This document shows positions 51,757 through 60,539 of a stretch of 64,000 nt of DNA, piece by piece (within the stretch, counting starts at the first letter, position 1; each line of letters begins with the position of its first letter). The notes beneath the pieces are model-generated. The model did not search any database and was not told the origin of the DNA. It worked only from the letters and a program-made list of their open reading frames with translations. Location: NCBI RefSeq assembly GCF_019635935.1, contig NZ_JAHBYN010000001.1, positions 620,001 to 684,000 of the forward strand. The letters run 5' to 3'. The position numbers were made by a program, and so were the translations under genes. This stretch comes from Parvibaculum sp. GTDB taxonomy: Bacteria > Pseudomonadota > Alphaproteobacteria > Parvibaculales > Parvibaculaceae.

Positions 51757-52740
51757 ATGCGCGAAATCGACGCCGACATCGAATCCTGGCCGATCGCCGG
51801 CGCCTTCACGATTTCGCGCGGCTCGAAGACCGAAGCCCGCGTCATCGTCGTGAAGCTGCGCGAAAACGGCGTGACCGGGCGCGGCGAATGTGTGCCTTAT
51901 GCGCGATACGGCGAAAGTGAAAAGGACACGCTGGCCGCGATCCGCGCGCTACAACCCCGGATTTCCGACGGGCTGACGCGCGAGGAACTGCAACGCGCGA
52001 TGCCGCGCGGCGCGGCGCGCAACGCCATCGACTGCGCAATGTGGGACCTTGAGGCCCGGCAGGCGCAGTGTCCGGTCTGGAAGCTCGCAGGCCTCGCCGA
52101 ACCGGGACCTGTGACCACCGCCTATACGCTGAGCCTCGCCGCGCCTGACGCCATGCGCGAGGCGGCGCGCGAAAACGCGAACCGTCCGCTGCTGAAACTG
52201 AAACTCGGCGGCGGGCCGGACGACATCGCCCGCGTCGAGGCGGTGCGCGACGGCGCGCCGAGCGCAACGCTGATCGTCGATGCCAATGAAGGCTGGCAGG
52301 CGGACGACGTGCTGCCGATGGCGCGCGAACTGGCGCGGCTCGGCGTCGCGCTGATCGAACAGCCGCTGCCGGCAAAGGAAGATGAGGCGTTGCGCGGGCT
52401 CGGCTCGCCCGTGCCGCTCTGCGCCGACGAAAGCGCGCACGGGCTTGAAGGCATCAAACGGCTCGCCGGCCTCTACGATTTCATCAACGTCAAACTCGAC
52501 AAGACCGGCGGGCTGACAGAGGCGCTGTCGGTGGTGCGCTGCGCGAAGCGGCGCGAATTGCGGGTGATGGTGGGCTGCATGGTGGCGACATCGCTCGCCA
52601 TGGCGCCGGCCATGCTGATCGCGCAACAGGCAGATTATGTCGATCTCGACGGGCCGCTGTTGCTGGCAAAAGACCGCGCGCCGGGCCTGCGCTACGAAGG
52701 CAGCACCGTTCATCCGGCGGAACGGGAACTCTGGGGCTGA
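51757..52740 (+). CDS. L-Ala-D/L-Glu (dipeptide) epimerase, enolase superfamily
   Basis: 327 residues. Enolase-superfamily residues: LKLKLGGG (first KxK lysine), VDANEGW, EQPL and CADES (three metal ligands), INVKLDKTGGL (second lysine). The muconate lactonizing-like set with RNAIDCAMWDLEARQ in the N-domain is typical of dipeptide epimerases, which help recycle murein peptides. Start at 51757 chosen for its standard N-terminus. Confidence 0.87.
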   Translation: MREIDADIESWPIAGAFTISRGSKTEARVIVVKLRENGVTGRGECVPYARYGESEKDTLAAIRALQPRISDGLTREELQRAMPRGAARNAIDCAMWDLEARQAQCPVWKLAGLAEPGPVTTAYTLSLAAPDAMREAARENANRPLLKLKLGGGPDDIARVEAVRDGAPSATLIVDANEGWQADDVLPMARELARLGVALIEQPLPAKEDEALRGLGSPVPLCADESAHGLEGIKRLAGLYDFINVKLDKTGGLTEALSVVRCAKRRELRVMVGCMVATSLAMAPAMLIAQQADYVDLDGPLLLAKDRAPGLRYEGSTVHPAERELWG

Positions 52741-52746
52741 ACGCCC

Positions 52747-53757
52747 TCAGATGTTCAACACGATCTTGCCGAAATGCGAGGCGCCCTGCATCAGCCGGAA
52801 CGCCTCTTGCGCTTGCGCCAGCGGGAAGCTTTTGTCGATGACCGGGTGGATGTCGTTCTGCTCGATGGCGCGCGACATTTCCTCGAACTGCGTGCGGCTG
52901 CCGACCGTGATGCCGCTGATCTTGAGGTTCTGCGCGAAGATCGCCGCGACATTCACATCCTTGGTAAGGCCGGTGAGAATGCCGATGACGGCGATATGCC
53001 CGCCGACGCGGGCCGCCGTGATCGAGCGCGGGAAAGTGTCGGCGCCGCCGACCTCGACCACGTGATCGACGCCACGCCCGCCGGTGAGCTTGCGCGCTTC
53101 CATTTCCCAGTTCGGCGTTGCCTTGTAGTTGATCGCGTCGTCGGCGCCGAGCTTCTTCGCCCGTTCGATCTTCTCGTCCGACGAGGACGTCACAATGACG
53201 CGCGCGCCCATCGTCTTGGCGAATTGCAGCGCGAAAATCGAAACGCCGCCGGTCCCCTGCACCAGCACCGTGTCGCCGGCCTTGATGTTGCCCTCGACCA
53301 CAAGCGCCCGCCAGGCGGTCAGCGCCGCACAAGGGAGACAGGCAACTTCGGCATCCGACAGGTTCGATGGCGCCTTCGACATACCCTCGGCGGAAAGCAC
53401 CATATATTCCTGCGCGCAACCGTCGATCGGGCTGCCAAGCGCCGTGGCGCCGAGAAGCTCGGCGACGGGCCCGCCGGAAATCCAGCCCTGGAAAAAGCTC
53501 GGCGCGACGCGGTCGCCTTTTTTCAGGCGCGTGACACCCTCGCCCACCTCGATCACCTCGCCGCAACCGTCCGACAACGGCACCAGCGGCAGCAGCTTCG
53601 GATTGCCGCCGAAGGTGACGGTGGCGAGATCGCGATAGTTGAGCGAGCCGGCCTTCATCTTCAGCACGACCTGTCCCGGCCCCGCCTTCGGAACGTCGCG
53701 CTCCTTTAGGTTCAGATTTTCGATCCCGAAACCGTTTTCGAGCACCAGCGCGCGCAT
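52747..53757 (-). CDS. Zinc-type alcohol dehydrogenase family (MDR) protein
   Basis: 336 residues. Medium-chain dehydrogenase: catalytic domain GPGQVVLKMKAGSLNYRDL and GDRVAPSFFQGW, and Rossmann domain VLVQGTGGVSIFALQFAKTMGARVIVTSSSDEKIERAKKLGAD. Zinc-binding cysteines are not at the usual places, so it is more likely a quinone/enoyl-type reductase than a classical alcohol dehydrogenase. GGAGG lies before the ATG at 53757. Monocistronic. Confidence 0.88.
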   Translation of the reverse strand: MRALVLENGFGIENLNLKERDVPKAGPGQVVLKMKAGSLNYRDLATVTFGGNPKLLPLVPLSDGCGEVIEVGEGVTRLKKGDRVAPSFFQGWISGGPVAELLGATALGSPIDGCAQEYMVLSAEGMSKAPSNLSDAEVACLPCAALTAWRALVVEGNIKAGDTVLVQGTGGVSIFALQFAKTMGARVIVTSSSDEKIERAKKLGADDAINYKATPNWEMEARKLTGGRGVDHVVEVGGADTFPRSITAARVGGHIAVIGILTGLTKDVNVAAIFAQNLKISGITVGSRTQFEEMSRAIEQNDIHPVIDKSFPLAQAQEAFRLMQGASHFGKIVLNI

Positions 53758-53857
53758 GAGATTTCCTCCAACAGACAATGCTTTTGCAGCAGAAACTGGC
53801 GCATCCGCGCGCAAAGTCAATCGGAGGAAATTTGACGCAAGGTCGCGCTGGCCGATG

Positions 53858-54715
53858 TCAGCGCGGCGCGTCGCCCTTGATCTGCGTGCGGTGCATGACG
53901 CGGCGCTCGCGCCCGTCGAAACCGTCGCGGCGGTGAATGGCGCAGCGATTGTCCCAGATCAGCATGTCGCCGACTGCCCATCGATGCGTCCATGAAAATT
54001 CCGGTTTCGCACAATGCGTCCACAAGAGGTCGAGCAGCTTCTCGCTTTCCTCGACCGTGTATCCCTCAAGATAGCCGTTGAGACGGCGGCCGAGATAAAG
54101 CGCCTTGCCGCCGGTCGCGGGATGTGTGCGGATGGCGGGGTGTTTCGCGCCGGGCGCGGTGCGCACATCCACGACCGCATCGGCGCCGGCGCGCAACTCG
54201 CCGACGCTGGTGGTGCTCGCATCGTGATTGCAGGTGCGGCCCTCGATGGCAGCGCGCAGATCGTCCGGCAGCGCTTCGAGCGCCTTGTACATATTGGCGA
54301 AACTCGTGTCGCCGCCGGTCTTCGGAATTTCCAGCGAATAGAGAACGCTCGCCATCGGCGGCGCCGCGACATAGGACATGTCGGTGTGCCACTCGGCTTC
54401 CTTGTCGCCGAGCGCACCGATGGGTTTGCCGTTCTCGACGACGTTGGAGATGATCCAGATTTCCGGCCGCGACTTTTCCTGCGCGCCAGCCATGTCGGTG
54501 GCGCTGGCGGGCGCGATGTCGAGTTCGCCGAAATGCCGCGAGAAGCGGATCAGGTCGTCGTCGGAAAGCTTCTGCCCGCGAAACAGCAGCACAATATGGT
54601 CGTACCAGGCCTGCTGGATCGCCGTGAACTCATCGGCCGTCAGCGACTTCGACAGATCGACGCCGCGAACCTCAGCACCCAGGGCGGACCGGTTTGGGGT
54701 AATCTCGATTGTCAT
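53858..54715 (-). CDS. TauD/TfdA-family Fe(II)/2-oxoglutarate dioxygenase
   Basis: 285 residues. The iron-binding facial triad is seen as EWHTDMSY (HxD) and later HRRDGF; the family pattern GAEVRGVDLSKSLTADEFTAIQQAWYDHIVLLFRGQ is at the N-terminus. Substrate class: sulfonates, aryloxyalkanoates or similar. The first 44 bases lie inside the 3' end of the upstream MFS gene, so the two are translated from one mRNA. It may act on the transported compound. Confidence 0.88.
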   Translation of the reverse strand: MTIEITPNRSALGAEVRGVDLSKSLTADEFTAIQQAWYDHIVLLFRGQKLSDDDLIRFSRHFGELDIAPASATDMAGAQEKSRPEIWIISNVVENGKPIGALGDKEAEWHTDMSYVAAPPMASVLYSLEIPKTGGDTSFANMYKALEALPDDLRAAIEGRTCNHDASTTSVGELRAGADAVVDVRTAPGAKHPAIRTHPATGGKALYLGRRLNGYLEGYTVEESEKLLDLLWTHCAKPEFSWTHRWAVGDMLIWDNRCAIHRRDGFDGRERRVMHRTQIKGDAPR

Positions 54716-55898
54716 CTTCCTCGTCGTCCTCGGTTTCCTCGACCAGCGCGCCGCCGTTCCAGCGTGCCGCAACATAGAGCGCGCCCGCAAGCCCCAGCAC
54801 GCCGGCCGCTGCCGACAGCAGATAGGCATGGGGTCCATAGGCCTGATAGACCGGACCGGCAATCAGCGTCATCACCCCCATGATAACGCCAGAAGACAGC
54901 GCGCCGTAAAGGCCCTGGGCGGTCGCCGCCAGCGACTTCGGCGCGGCGGCGGCCACGAAATACATGGCCCCGAGATGCGCCGCGCAAAAGGTCAGCGCAT
55001 GAAGAATTTGCAGCCCGAATAATGCCCAAAGCGGCGGGTCGAAGGCGGTGAAGGTCCAGCGCAGGATCGCGGCGCCCGCGGCGATGGCGAGCAACGAGGC
55101 GGCGCTGAAGCGTTTCAGCACCCGCGCCGAGAAGGCGAAAAGGATGATTTCGGCGACGATGCCGACCGCCCAGAGAATGCCGATCAGGTTTTCGCCATAG
55201 CCGAGGCGCAGCCAGTTGAGCGTGCCGAAAGCGTAGTAAACGGCATGGGTCGATTGCACGAGGCTCGCCGCCAGAAGGCCGACAAAAAAGATCGGGTGCC
55301 GCGCGATGGCGAGCGACGCCTGAAGCTGCCCGCCAGGACGCCGCTTGCGCTGCTTCTTCGGACGTTCCTTGACCAGCAGATGCGCGCCGGCAAGGCCGAT
55401 GGCGATCGAACCGATCATGCAGAGAATGACGATCGAGGGCGGGTTCCATTCGAGCAGCCAGCCGCCGCCCGTCGCCGCGATGATGAAGGTGATCGAACAC
55501 CAGAGCCGCACACGGCCGTAATCGACGCCCTGCTCCTGCGTCGCGCGCATCGCAATCGATTCAAGCAGCGGCGTCACCGACGGCCAGAGCGACATCAGCA
55601 GCGCCGCGACGATGAAGATCGGCCAGAAGCTGTCGGTCAGCAAAAAGAGCGAGACGGTAGCGAGCGAAGCCCAGGAAAGCGCGATCGCAACGCCGCGCCG
55701 GTTTTCCCAACGGTCGGCGACGAAGGCGAAGACCGGTCCCGACACGATGCGCAGAAACATCGTGGCGGCGAGCACCAGCGCGATGTCTTCAGGTCCGAGC
55801 CCTTTCGATTTCAGCCAGACCGGAAAGAACGGCATGTTGATGCCGCCGAAGAAGCAGAGCGAGCCGTAGAAAATCGACAGGCGGACGGAGAGCGACAT
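54672..55898 (-). CDS. MFS transporter, HcaT-like
   Basis: 408 residues with about 12 membrane helices. The N-terminus SVRLSIFYGSLCFFGGINMPFFPVWLKSKGLGPEDIALVLAATM is typical of the MFS_1-like/3-phenylpropionate permease group. The acidic C-terminal tail (EETEDDEEDDNRDY) is unusual; it is the part that overlaps the start of the TauD gene. Probably imports the substrate of that oxygenase. Confidence 0.88.
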   Translation of the reverse strand: MSLSVRLSIFYGSLCFFGGINMPFFPVWLKSKGLGPEDIALVLAATMFLRIVSGPVFAFVADRWENRRGVAIALSWASLATVSLFLLTDSFWPIFIVAALLMSLWPSVTPLLESIAMRATQEQGVDYGRVRLWCSITFIIAATGGGWLLEWNPPSIVILCMIGSIAIGLAGAHLLVKERPKKQRKRRPGGQLQASLAIARHPIFFVGLLAASLVQSTHAVYYAFGTLNWLRLGYGENLIGILWAVGIVAEIILFAFSARVLKRFSAASLLAIAAGAAILRWTFTAFDPPLWALFGLQILHALTFCAAHLGAMYFVAAAAPKSLAATAQGLYGALSSGVIMGVMTLIAGPVYQAYGPHAYLLSAAAGVLGLAGALYVAARWNGGALVEETEDDEEDDNRDYPKPVRPGC

Positions 55899-55986
55899 GA
55901 TGCGCGGGGTTCCGGTGGGACCGCACACTCATAGCGCGCCGGACCGGGCGGCGGGAAGCGGGATTCGCGCAGGGCGCGCTGCCGCC

Positions 55987-56436
55987 CTACCCCAATGACG
56001 GGAAGGGCAGCTTCCGCCGCTCGGTGGCGGCCACGAGATAGTCCCAGATGCGGGCCTCGAGCGGCCCGGCCCAAGGCGCCTTCGACGCCTCGACATGTGT
56101 TTGCAGGTCGACCAGAAGTCCGCCGAGCGCCGCATTGGCCTGGTCGAGCGCCTTGATGCGCAACGAGGCGTCGCGCGAACCCGCCGCTTCGCCGAGCCGC
56201 GCCTTCAGGCCGGCGTCGTCGACGACGCGCGCGGCCTCGCCGAACAGCGCCCGCATTTCGGTATTTTCGGCGACGCGGATTTCGGCCGCGCGGTCGTGCT
56301 CTTCCGCCGTCATGAACATCATCATGCCCATGATGCCGACATTGCCCATCGAGTATTCGGCATTGAGATGCGGCGCGACATCCATCAGCAGCGTGCCGAA
56401 GAAGCCCTGCATCACCTGATCGACATCGGGTTTCAT
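55987..56436 (-). CDS. Hypothetical protein linked to an APH-like kinase
   Basis: 149 residues, helical, Ala/Met-rich near the start (MGNVGIMGMMMFMTAEEHDRAAEIRVAENTEMRALF). It overlaps the kinase gene by four bases and has GGAGG before its ATG. I do not recognise a named family, but the coupling suggests a shared pathway with the kinase. Confidence 0.72.
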   Translation of the reverse strand: MKPDVDQVMQGFFGTLLMDVAPHLNAEYSMGNVGIMGMMMFMTAEEHDRAAEIRVAENTEMRALFGEAARVVDDAGLKARLGEAAGSRDASLRIKALDQANAALGGLLVDLQTHVEASKAPWAGPLEARIWDYLVAATERRKLPFPSLG

Positions 56437-57479
56437 TGGCGTGCCTCCCGCGACAGTTCCGCGAGGCGTCTGGCCAGCACGCGGTTGTGAACATCGGTGC
56501 AGTACCAGCTCGAAAAAGCCAGCACCGGATCGCGGTTGGCGCCGGTCTGGTATTCCTTGCCGGCCGAAATCCAGATCGCGAGCCCCTTCAGCGAATTGAA
56601 GACCTCCCACCAGCGCAGGCGTTCGGCATCGACCTTGAGGCCGCTTTCCTTCTCCCAGATCGCAAACGCTTCCGCGCGGCCGATCATGCCGCCGGGCCTG
56701 TCCGGCCGCTGAAACGCCCAGAGCGGATCGGCCGCCCAGGCGACATCTTCGAGCGGATCGCCGAGATGGCACATCTCCCAATCGAGGATGGCGCGGATAT
56801 GACCTTCCGGATTGAACAGGAAATTGCCGGTGCGGTAGTCTCCATGCACGACGGAGATTTTCGGCGGTGGCGGCGGCGGATTGCGGCGAAGCCAGCGGAT
56901 GGCGGCGCGCGCCACCGGCTGCGGCGCAAGCTCGTCCTCGTCGATCACCTTTTCCCACTTGTCGAGTTCGCGCTTCCAGCAATCGGCGGGCGCGATGTCG
57001 CCCATATTGGCGTCGAAGCCGATCGCTTTCGGATCGGCCGCGGCGATTCGCCCGAGATGCGTCCAGAACTGACGCCCCAGCGTTTCGGCAAGCGGACCGT
57101 AGGGCTCGGCGTTGAAGGGCGACGCCGCCGAACAGCCCTCGATCTGCTCCATGATGAAAAATGGACGGTCGAGCCATTTGAGATCGGTTTCGAGATAAAG
57201 CGGCTCCGGCACCGGCAGTCCGGTCGGATGAAAGGCGCGATAGGCATTGTATTCGATGTCGCGCTCGGTCTCGATCAGGCTCGCCACAGGATCGCGGCGC
57301 AGAATGAGCGGGCGCGTTTTGCTTTTGCCGCCTTCGCTCCAACTGGCGCTGAGCCGGAAGGTCTCGCGGCTGGCGCCGCCATGAATGCGCGAAACGCCGC
57401 TGACCTCGATTTTCGAGGCCTGCGGCATCTTGTGCGCGAGATAGGCGGCGATGCGGGGTGCGAGATCGTCCATCGTCAT
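56433..57479 (-). CDS. APH-like phosphotransferase family protein
   Basis: 348 residues. Kinase signatures of the aminoglycoside phosphotransferase fold: VVHGDYRTGNFLFNPEGHIRAILDWEMCHLGDPLEDVAW (catalytic Asp and metal-binding DW). Proteins of this ACAD10-type class are often encoded beside lipid or xenobiotic breakdown genes; the substrate is unknown and antibiotic resistance is not implied. It overlaps both neighbours by four bases, so all three form a tight operon. Confidence 0.88.
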   Translation of the reverse strand: MTMDDLAPRIAAYLAHKMPQASKIEVSGVSRIHGGASRETFRLSASWSEGGKSKTRPLILRRDPVASLIETERDIEYNAYRAFHPTGLPVPEPLYLETDLKWLDRPFFIMEQIEGCSAASPFNAEPYGPLAETLGRQFWTHLGRIAAADPKAIGFDANMGDIAPADCWKRELDKWEKVIDEDELAPQPVARAAIRWLRRNPPPPPPKISVVHGDYRTGNFLFNPEGHIRAILDWEMCHLGDPLEDVAWAADPLWAFQRPDRPGGMIGRAEAFAIWEKESGLKVDAERLRWWEVFNSLKGLAIWISAGKEYQTGANRDPVLAFSSWYCTDVHNRVLARRLAELSREARQ

Positions 57480-58585
57480 TTCGCCGGATCGAGAATGTCT
57501 TTGAATCCCGACGGCGCATGCGGACCGACAATGAGCTGCTCGAGAATGCCGGCGCCCTCGCGGGTCGTGCCATCGGGCAACGTCATCTCGGCCTTGACGA
57601 AGGCCTGGATGTGCAGATGCGGCGGCGCGTAGTCCTTGATATCGGCAAGTCTGAATTCCTCGTAACCGAGCGCATTGTCGCCTTTGTGCGCACCGTGGCT
57701 CCATTCCGGGTGCGCATAGCCGAGACCCATCATGTAGAAATTCCACTTCGCCGTAAGGTCGATACGGGTCTTGTCGCCCTTGTGGTTCTCGAAAAAGATC
57801 GAGGCCGATTTCGCATGCCGCGAGCCGGAAACGAACTGCACTTCCGACCGCACCCGGTCCATTTCCTCCGGCTTCGCGTCGCGGCCCAGCGGACACATGA
57901 CGCCGGAAATGTTCCACGGCTCGCCATGCGCGTCGTCATTGACGTGGAACAGCGTGATGCGGTCCTCGAAATTCAGCGGCGCCCAGAGCCAATAGAACTG
58001 GAACGGCATCGGCGGCACCATCGGCTGCGCGTCCTGCGCGCCGACGGGGCGCACGCCCCATGAACGGTCGCGTGTGCCGACAAAGGCGTCGCGGGTGACT
58101 TCGATGCGCGTGTCCTTGACCTCGATCCAGCCTTCCCAGTCGCCGTTCTGCGTCATCCGCGTCACATCCATCATCAGACGCGGTCCGTTGCGGCGCGTGA
58201 AGCGCGGTTCCTTCAGCGCCGGCGCGCGGCCGTGAAACGTCAGATCCGCCGTGATGCCATATTCATTGTCGGCGACGCGCACCCGCAGGCATTGCAGCGG
58301 CTCGACGACCTCGATGGAGATCGGCCCGACATGCGTGTCCATGCGTTCCATGTTGAGGAAGCGCGAAGCATGGATGTTGCGCTGTACGCCGTCGACGATG
58401 ACGCAGAACGACGCGTCCATGATGTTGAGATGCGGATAGACGCCGAGCGCGGCGGCGAAAAACACCTCGCCCTCGCGCGTGTAGCCGTTGAAGAAATAGC
58501 GGTCGTAGAAATTGCGGTCGGTGCCCGAAAACGCAATCGGCTCCGGTGTCTGGTGGATCGGAAAATCGTCCGCCTTGGTGAGCAT
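57476..58585 (-). CDS. Hypothetical protein, first gene of APH-like operon
   Basis: 369 residues, rich in aromatic residues and beta structure (FSGTDRNFYDRYFFNGYTREGEVFFAAALGVYPHLNIMDASFCV; WGVRPVGAQDAQPMVPPMPFQFYWLWAPLNFEDRITLFHVNDDAHGEPW). The pattern recalls the lipocalin-like CrtC/AttH folds, but I cannot confirm it. No signal peptide. It heads the operon with the APH-like kinase and a small protein, suggesting an accessory role in breakdown of a hydrophobic compound. Confidence 0.75.
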   Translation of the reverse strand: MLTKADDFPIHQTPEPIAFSGTDRNFYDRYFFNGYTREGEVFFAAALGVYPHLNIMDASFCVIVDGVQRNIHASRFLNMERMDTHVGPISIEVVEPLQCLRVRVADNEYGITADLTFHGRAPALKEPRFTRRNGPRLMMDVTRMTQNGDWEGWIEVKDTRIEVTRDAFVGTRDRSWGVRPVGAQDAQPMVPPMPFQFYWLWAPLNFEDRITLFHVNDDAHGEPWNISGVMCPLGRDAKPEEMDRVRSEVQFVSGSRHAKSASIFFENHKGDKTRIDLTAKWNFYMMGLGYAHPEWSHGAHKGDNALGYEEFRLADIKDYAPPHLHIQAFVKAEMTLPDGTTREGAGILEQLIVGPHAPSGFKDILDPAK

Positions 58586-58716
58586 GTTGCTGGCCTCCCT
58601 GCGCTCCGGCTTCGACGGCCGGATTTGTTCTTGATTGCTTTCCGGCCAGAATGACGGCGCGCACGGCAAGGGTCAACGCCACCCCATGCGCCGTGACGCA
58701 GCGGAAGCGCCGCCGC

Positions 58717-58893
58717 TCAGATTTCTTCCATGTCGAAATCGGCTTTCGGCGTGCCGCAATCGGGACAGACCCAGTCTTCGGGGACATCCTTCCAGCGCGT
58801 GCCGGGGGCGATCCCGTCGTCGGGCCAGCCCTCGGCTTCGTCGTAGATGAAACCGCAGGTCGCGCAGACCCATTTCCGGTAGGGCTCGGACAT
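58717..58893 (-). CDS. Rubredoxin
   Basis: 58 residues. [38 protein letters not shown]: two CxxCG loops hold one iron. Rubredoxin passes electrons to alkane hydroxylases or other oxidases. Start at MSEPYRKW. No rubredoxin reductase or alkB in the window. Confidence 0.95.
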   Translation of the reverse strand: MSEPYRKWVCATCGFIYDEAEGWPDDGIAPGTRWKDVPEDWVCPDCGTPKADFDMEEI

Positions 58894-59048
58894 GTTCAGC
58901 CTCCCGATCATGTGGAATATCGCGACGAGCATAGTTCACGACCGCGTGACTTGCATCCATCGGCCTTGTTCTCGATCTTCAATTCACCATATGACCCGAA
59001 ATTGTTGCGTGGCGTCCGCGTGAGGAAACACCACACAAAGGGGCAATC

Positions 59049-60017
59049 ATGAAAATTTTCATCACCGGCGCGTCGGGCTTTGTCGGCGGCGCTGCGGCGC
59101 GGACGCTTGCGCGCGACAATGAAGTGCTGGCGCTGTCGCGCTCGGAAAAATCCGACGCAACCATCAAGGCGCTCGGCGCGACGCCGGTGCGCGGCGACCT
59201 GAAAAGCATCGACGCGGCGATGCTGCGCGGTGTCGATGCGGTGGTGCATTGCGCGGCCAAGGTCGAAACCTGGGGCCCGATGAAGGAATTCATCGAGATC
59301 AACGTCAAGGGCACCGAACGCCTGCTGACGGCGGCGAAGAAGGCGGGCGTCAAACGCTACGTCCATATCGGCACCGAGGCGGCGCTCTTTTACGGCCAGG
59401 CGATGAACGATCTCGACGAGACCGCGCCGATGGCCTTCTCTTCGCCGCTCCCCTATCCGCGCAGCAAGGCGCTGGCCGAACGCGCGGTGCGGGCGGCGAA
59501 TGCGGATGATTTCACAACCATCGTGCTGCGCCCGCGCTTCATCTGGGGACCGGGCGACCAGACCTTGCTGCCGGCGCTGAAGGCCATGGTCAAGGCCGGC
59601 CGCTTCACCTGGATCGACAAGGGCCGCGCGCTCACCGATACGGTGCATGTCGACAATGTGGTGCATGCGATCAAGCTCGCACTGACACAAGGCAAGGGCG
59701 GCGAGGCCTATTTCATCACCGATGGCGGCGATCCGATTTCGTTCCGCGACATGATGACGAAGATGGCCGCGACTATCGGCCTTCAACTGCCCGACAAGAA
59801 CATGCCGGGCTGGCTCGCGCGCGGCGCGGCGGGACTTCTCGATTTCATCTGGCGCCTGACGCTGCGCCGGACGCCGCCGCCGATCGACCCGCACACCGCG
59901 GCGCTGCTGTCGCGCAACTGCACACTGAAAATCGACAAGGCGCGGCGCGACCTCGGGTATGAGCCGGTCATCACGCGCGATGCCGGCATCGCGGCGCTGA
60001 TGCAGGCCGGACGCTGA
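59049..60017 (+). CDS. NAD-dependent epimerase/dehydratase (extended SDR)
   Basis: 322 residues. TGASGFVGGAAARTLA near the N-terminus binds NAD; YPRSKALAE supplies the catalytic YxxxK; a GPGDQTLLPALKAMVKAGRFTWIDKG block follows. The closest pattern is 3-beta-hydroxysteroid dehydrogenase/isomerase-like SDRs, so a steroid or sterol-like substrate is possible but unproven. Confidence 0.87.
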   Translation: MKIFITGASGFVGGAAARTLARDNEVLALSRSEKSDATIKALGATPVRGDLKSIDAAMLRGVDAVVHCAAKVETWGPMKEFIEINVKGTERLLTAAKKAGVKRYVHIGTEAALFYGQAMNDLDETAPMAFSSPLPYPRSKALAERAVRAANADDFTTIVLRPRFIWGPGDQTLLPALKAMVKAGRFTWIDKGRALTDTVHVDNVVHAIKLALTQGKGGEAYFITDGGDPISFRDMMTKMAATIGLQLPDKNMPGWLARGAAGLLDFIWRLTLRRTPPPIDPHTAALLSRNCTLKIDKARRDLGYEPVITRDAGIAALMQAGR

Positions 60018-60085
60018 ACCGCATTGCGTCCCGCGCCGCTTTCGCCGATGCTCCGGCGGCAGGCATACTGGCGGAGGAAATTCAC

Positions 60086-60463
60086 ATGCGGCTCTGGCTG
60101 ACCATCGGCGCGCTGAGCGGTCTCGTCTCGGTGGCGCTTGGCGCCTTCGCGGCGCATGGACTGCAGGCGCGTGTCGGTCCGGCGGAAATCGCCGCTTTCG
60201 AAACCGGCGCGCGCTACCAGATGTATCACGCGCTGGCGCTGCTCGCGGTCGCTTGGGCGGCATCGCAAGGCGGCGGCAACTTTGCGCAAGCCGCAGGCTG
60301 GGCCTTTCTTCTCGGCACGATCCTTTTTTCCGGCTCGCTTTATTATCTCGGCCTCACCGGCAGCCGCGCGCTGGTGCTGGTGACGCCCATTGGCGGCATC
60401 GCCTTTCTGGCCGGTTGGCTGGCACTTGCGCTCTCGGCCTGGACCATGAAAAACGGAAGCTGA
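60086..60463 (+). CDS. DUF423 (YgdD-like) membrane protein
   Basis: 125 residues with four membrane segments (LTIGALSGLVSVALGAFAAHGL; YHALALLAVAWAASQ; AAGWAFLLGTILFSGSLYYLGL; PIGGIAFLAGWLALALSAW). AAHGL and FETGARYQMYHALALL are hallmarks of DUF423. Function unknown. Confidence 0.92.
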   Translation: MRLWLTIGALSGLVSVALGAFAAHGLQARVGPAEIAAFETGARYQMYHALALLAVAWAASQGGGNFAQAAGWAFLLGTILFSGSLYYLGLTGSRALVLVTPIGGIAFLAGWLALALSAWTMKNGS

Positions 60464-60485
60464 GCCGCCGCCCCTTGTAATAAAG

Positions 60486-60499
60486 TAGACTGCGGTCTA
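60486..60499. promoter_or_regulatory. Putative operator before the FAD monooxygenase gene
   Basis: TAGAC-TGCG-GTCTA with AT-rich flanks, 41 bases before the 60540 start. Size and symmetry suit a TetR-type repressor; none is encoded adjacent. Confidence 0.45.
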
Positions 60500-60539
60500 T
60501 TTTCTGCCCGGGGCCAAGAGTCGAGGCGGAGGCGAGCGT

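Noticed and set aside
53760..53833. ATTTCCTCC/GGAGGAAAT inverted repeat
   Set aside because: One arm is the ribosome site of the dehydrogenase gene; the other has no gene behind it, so chance is likely.
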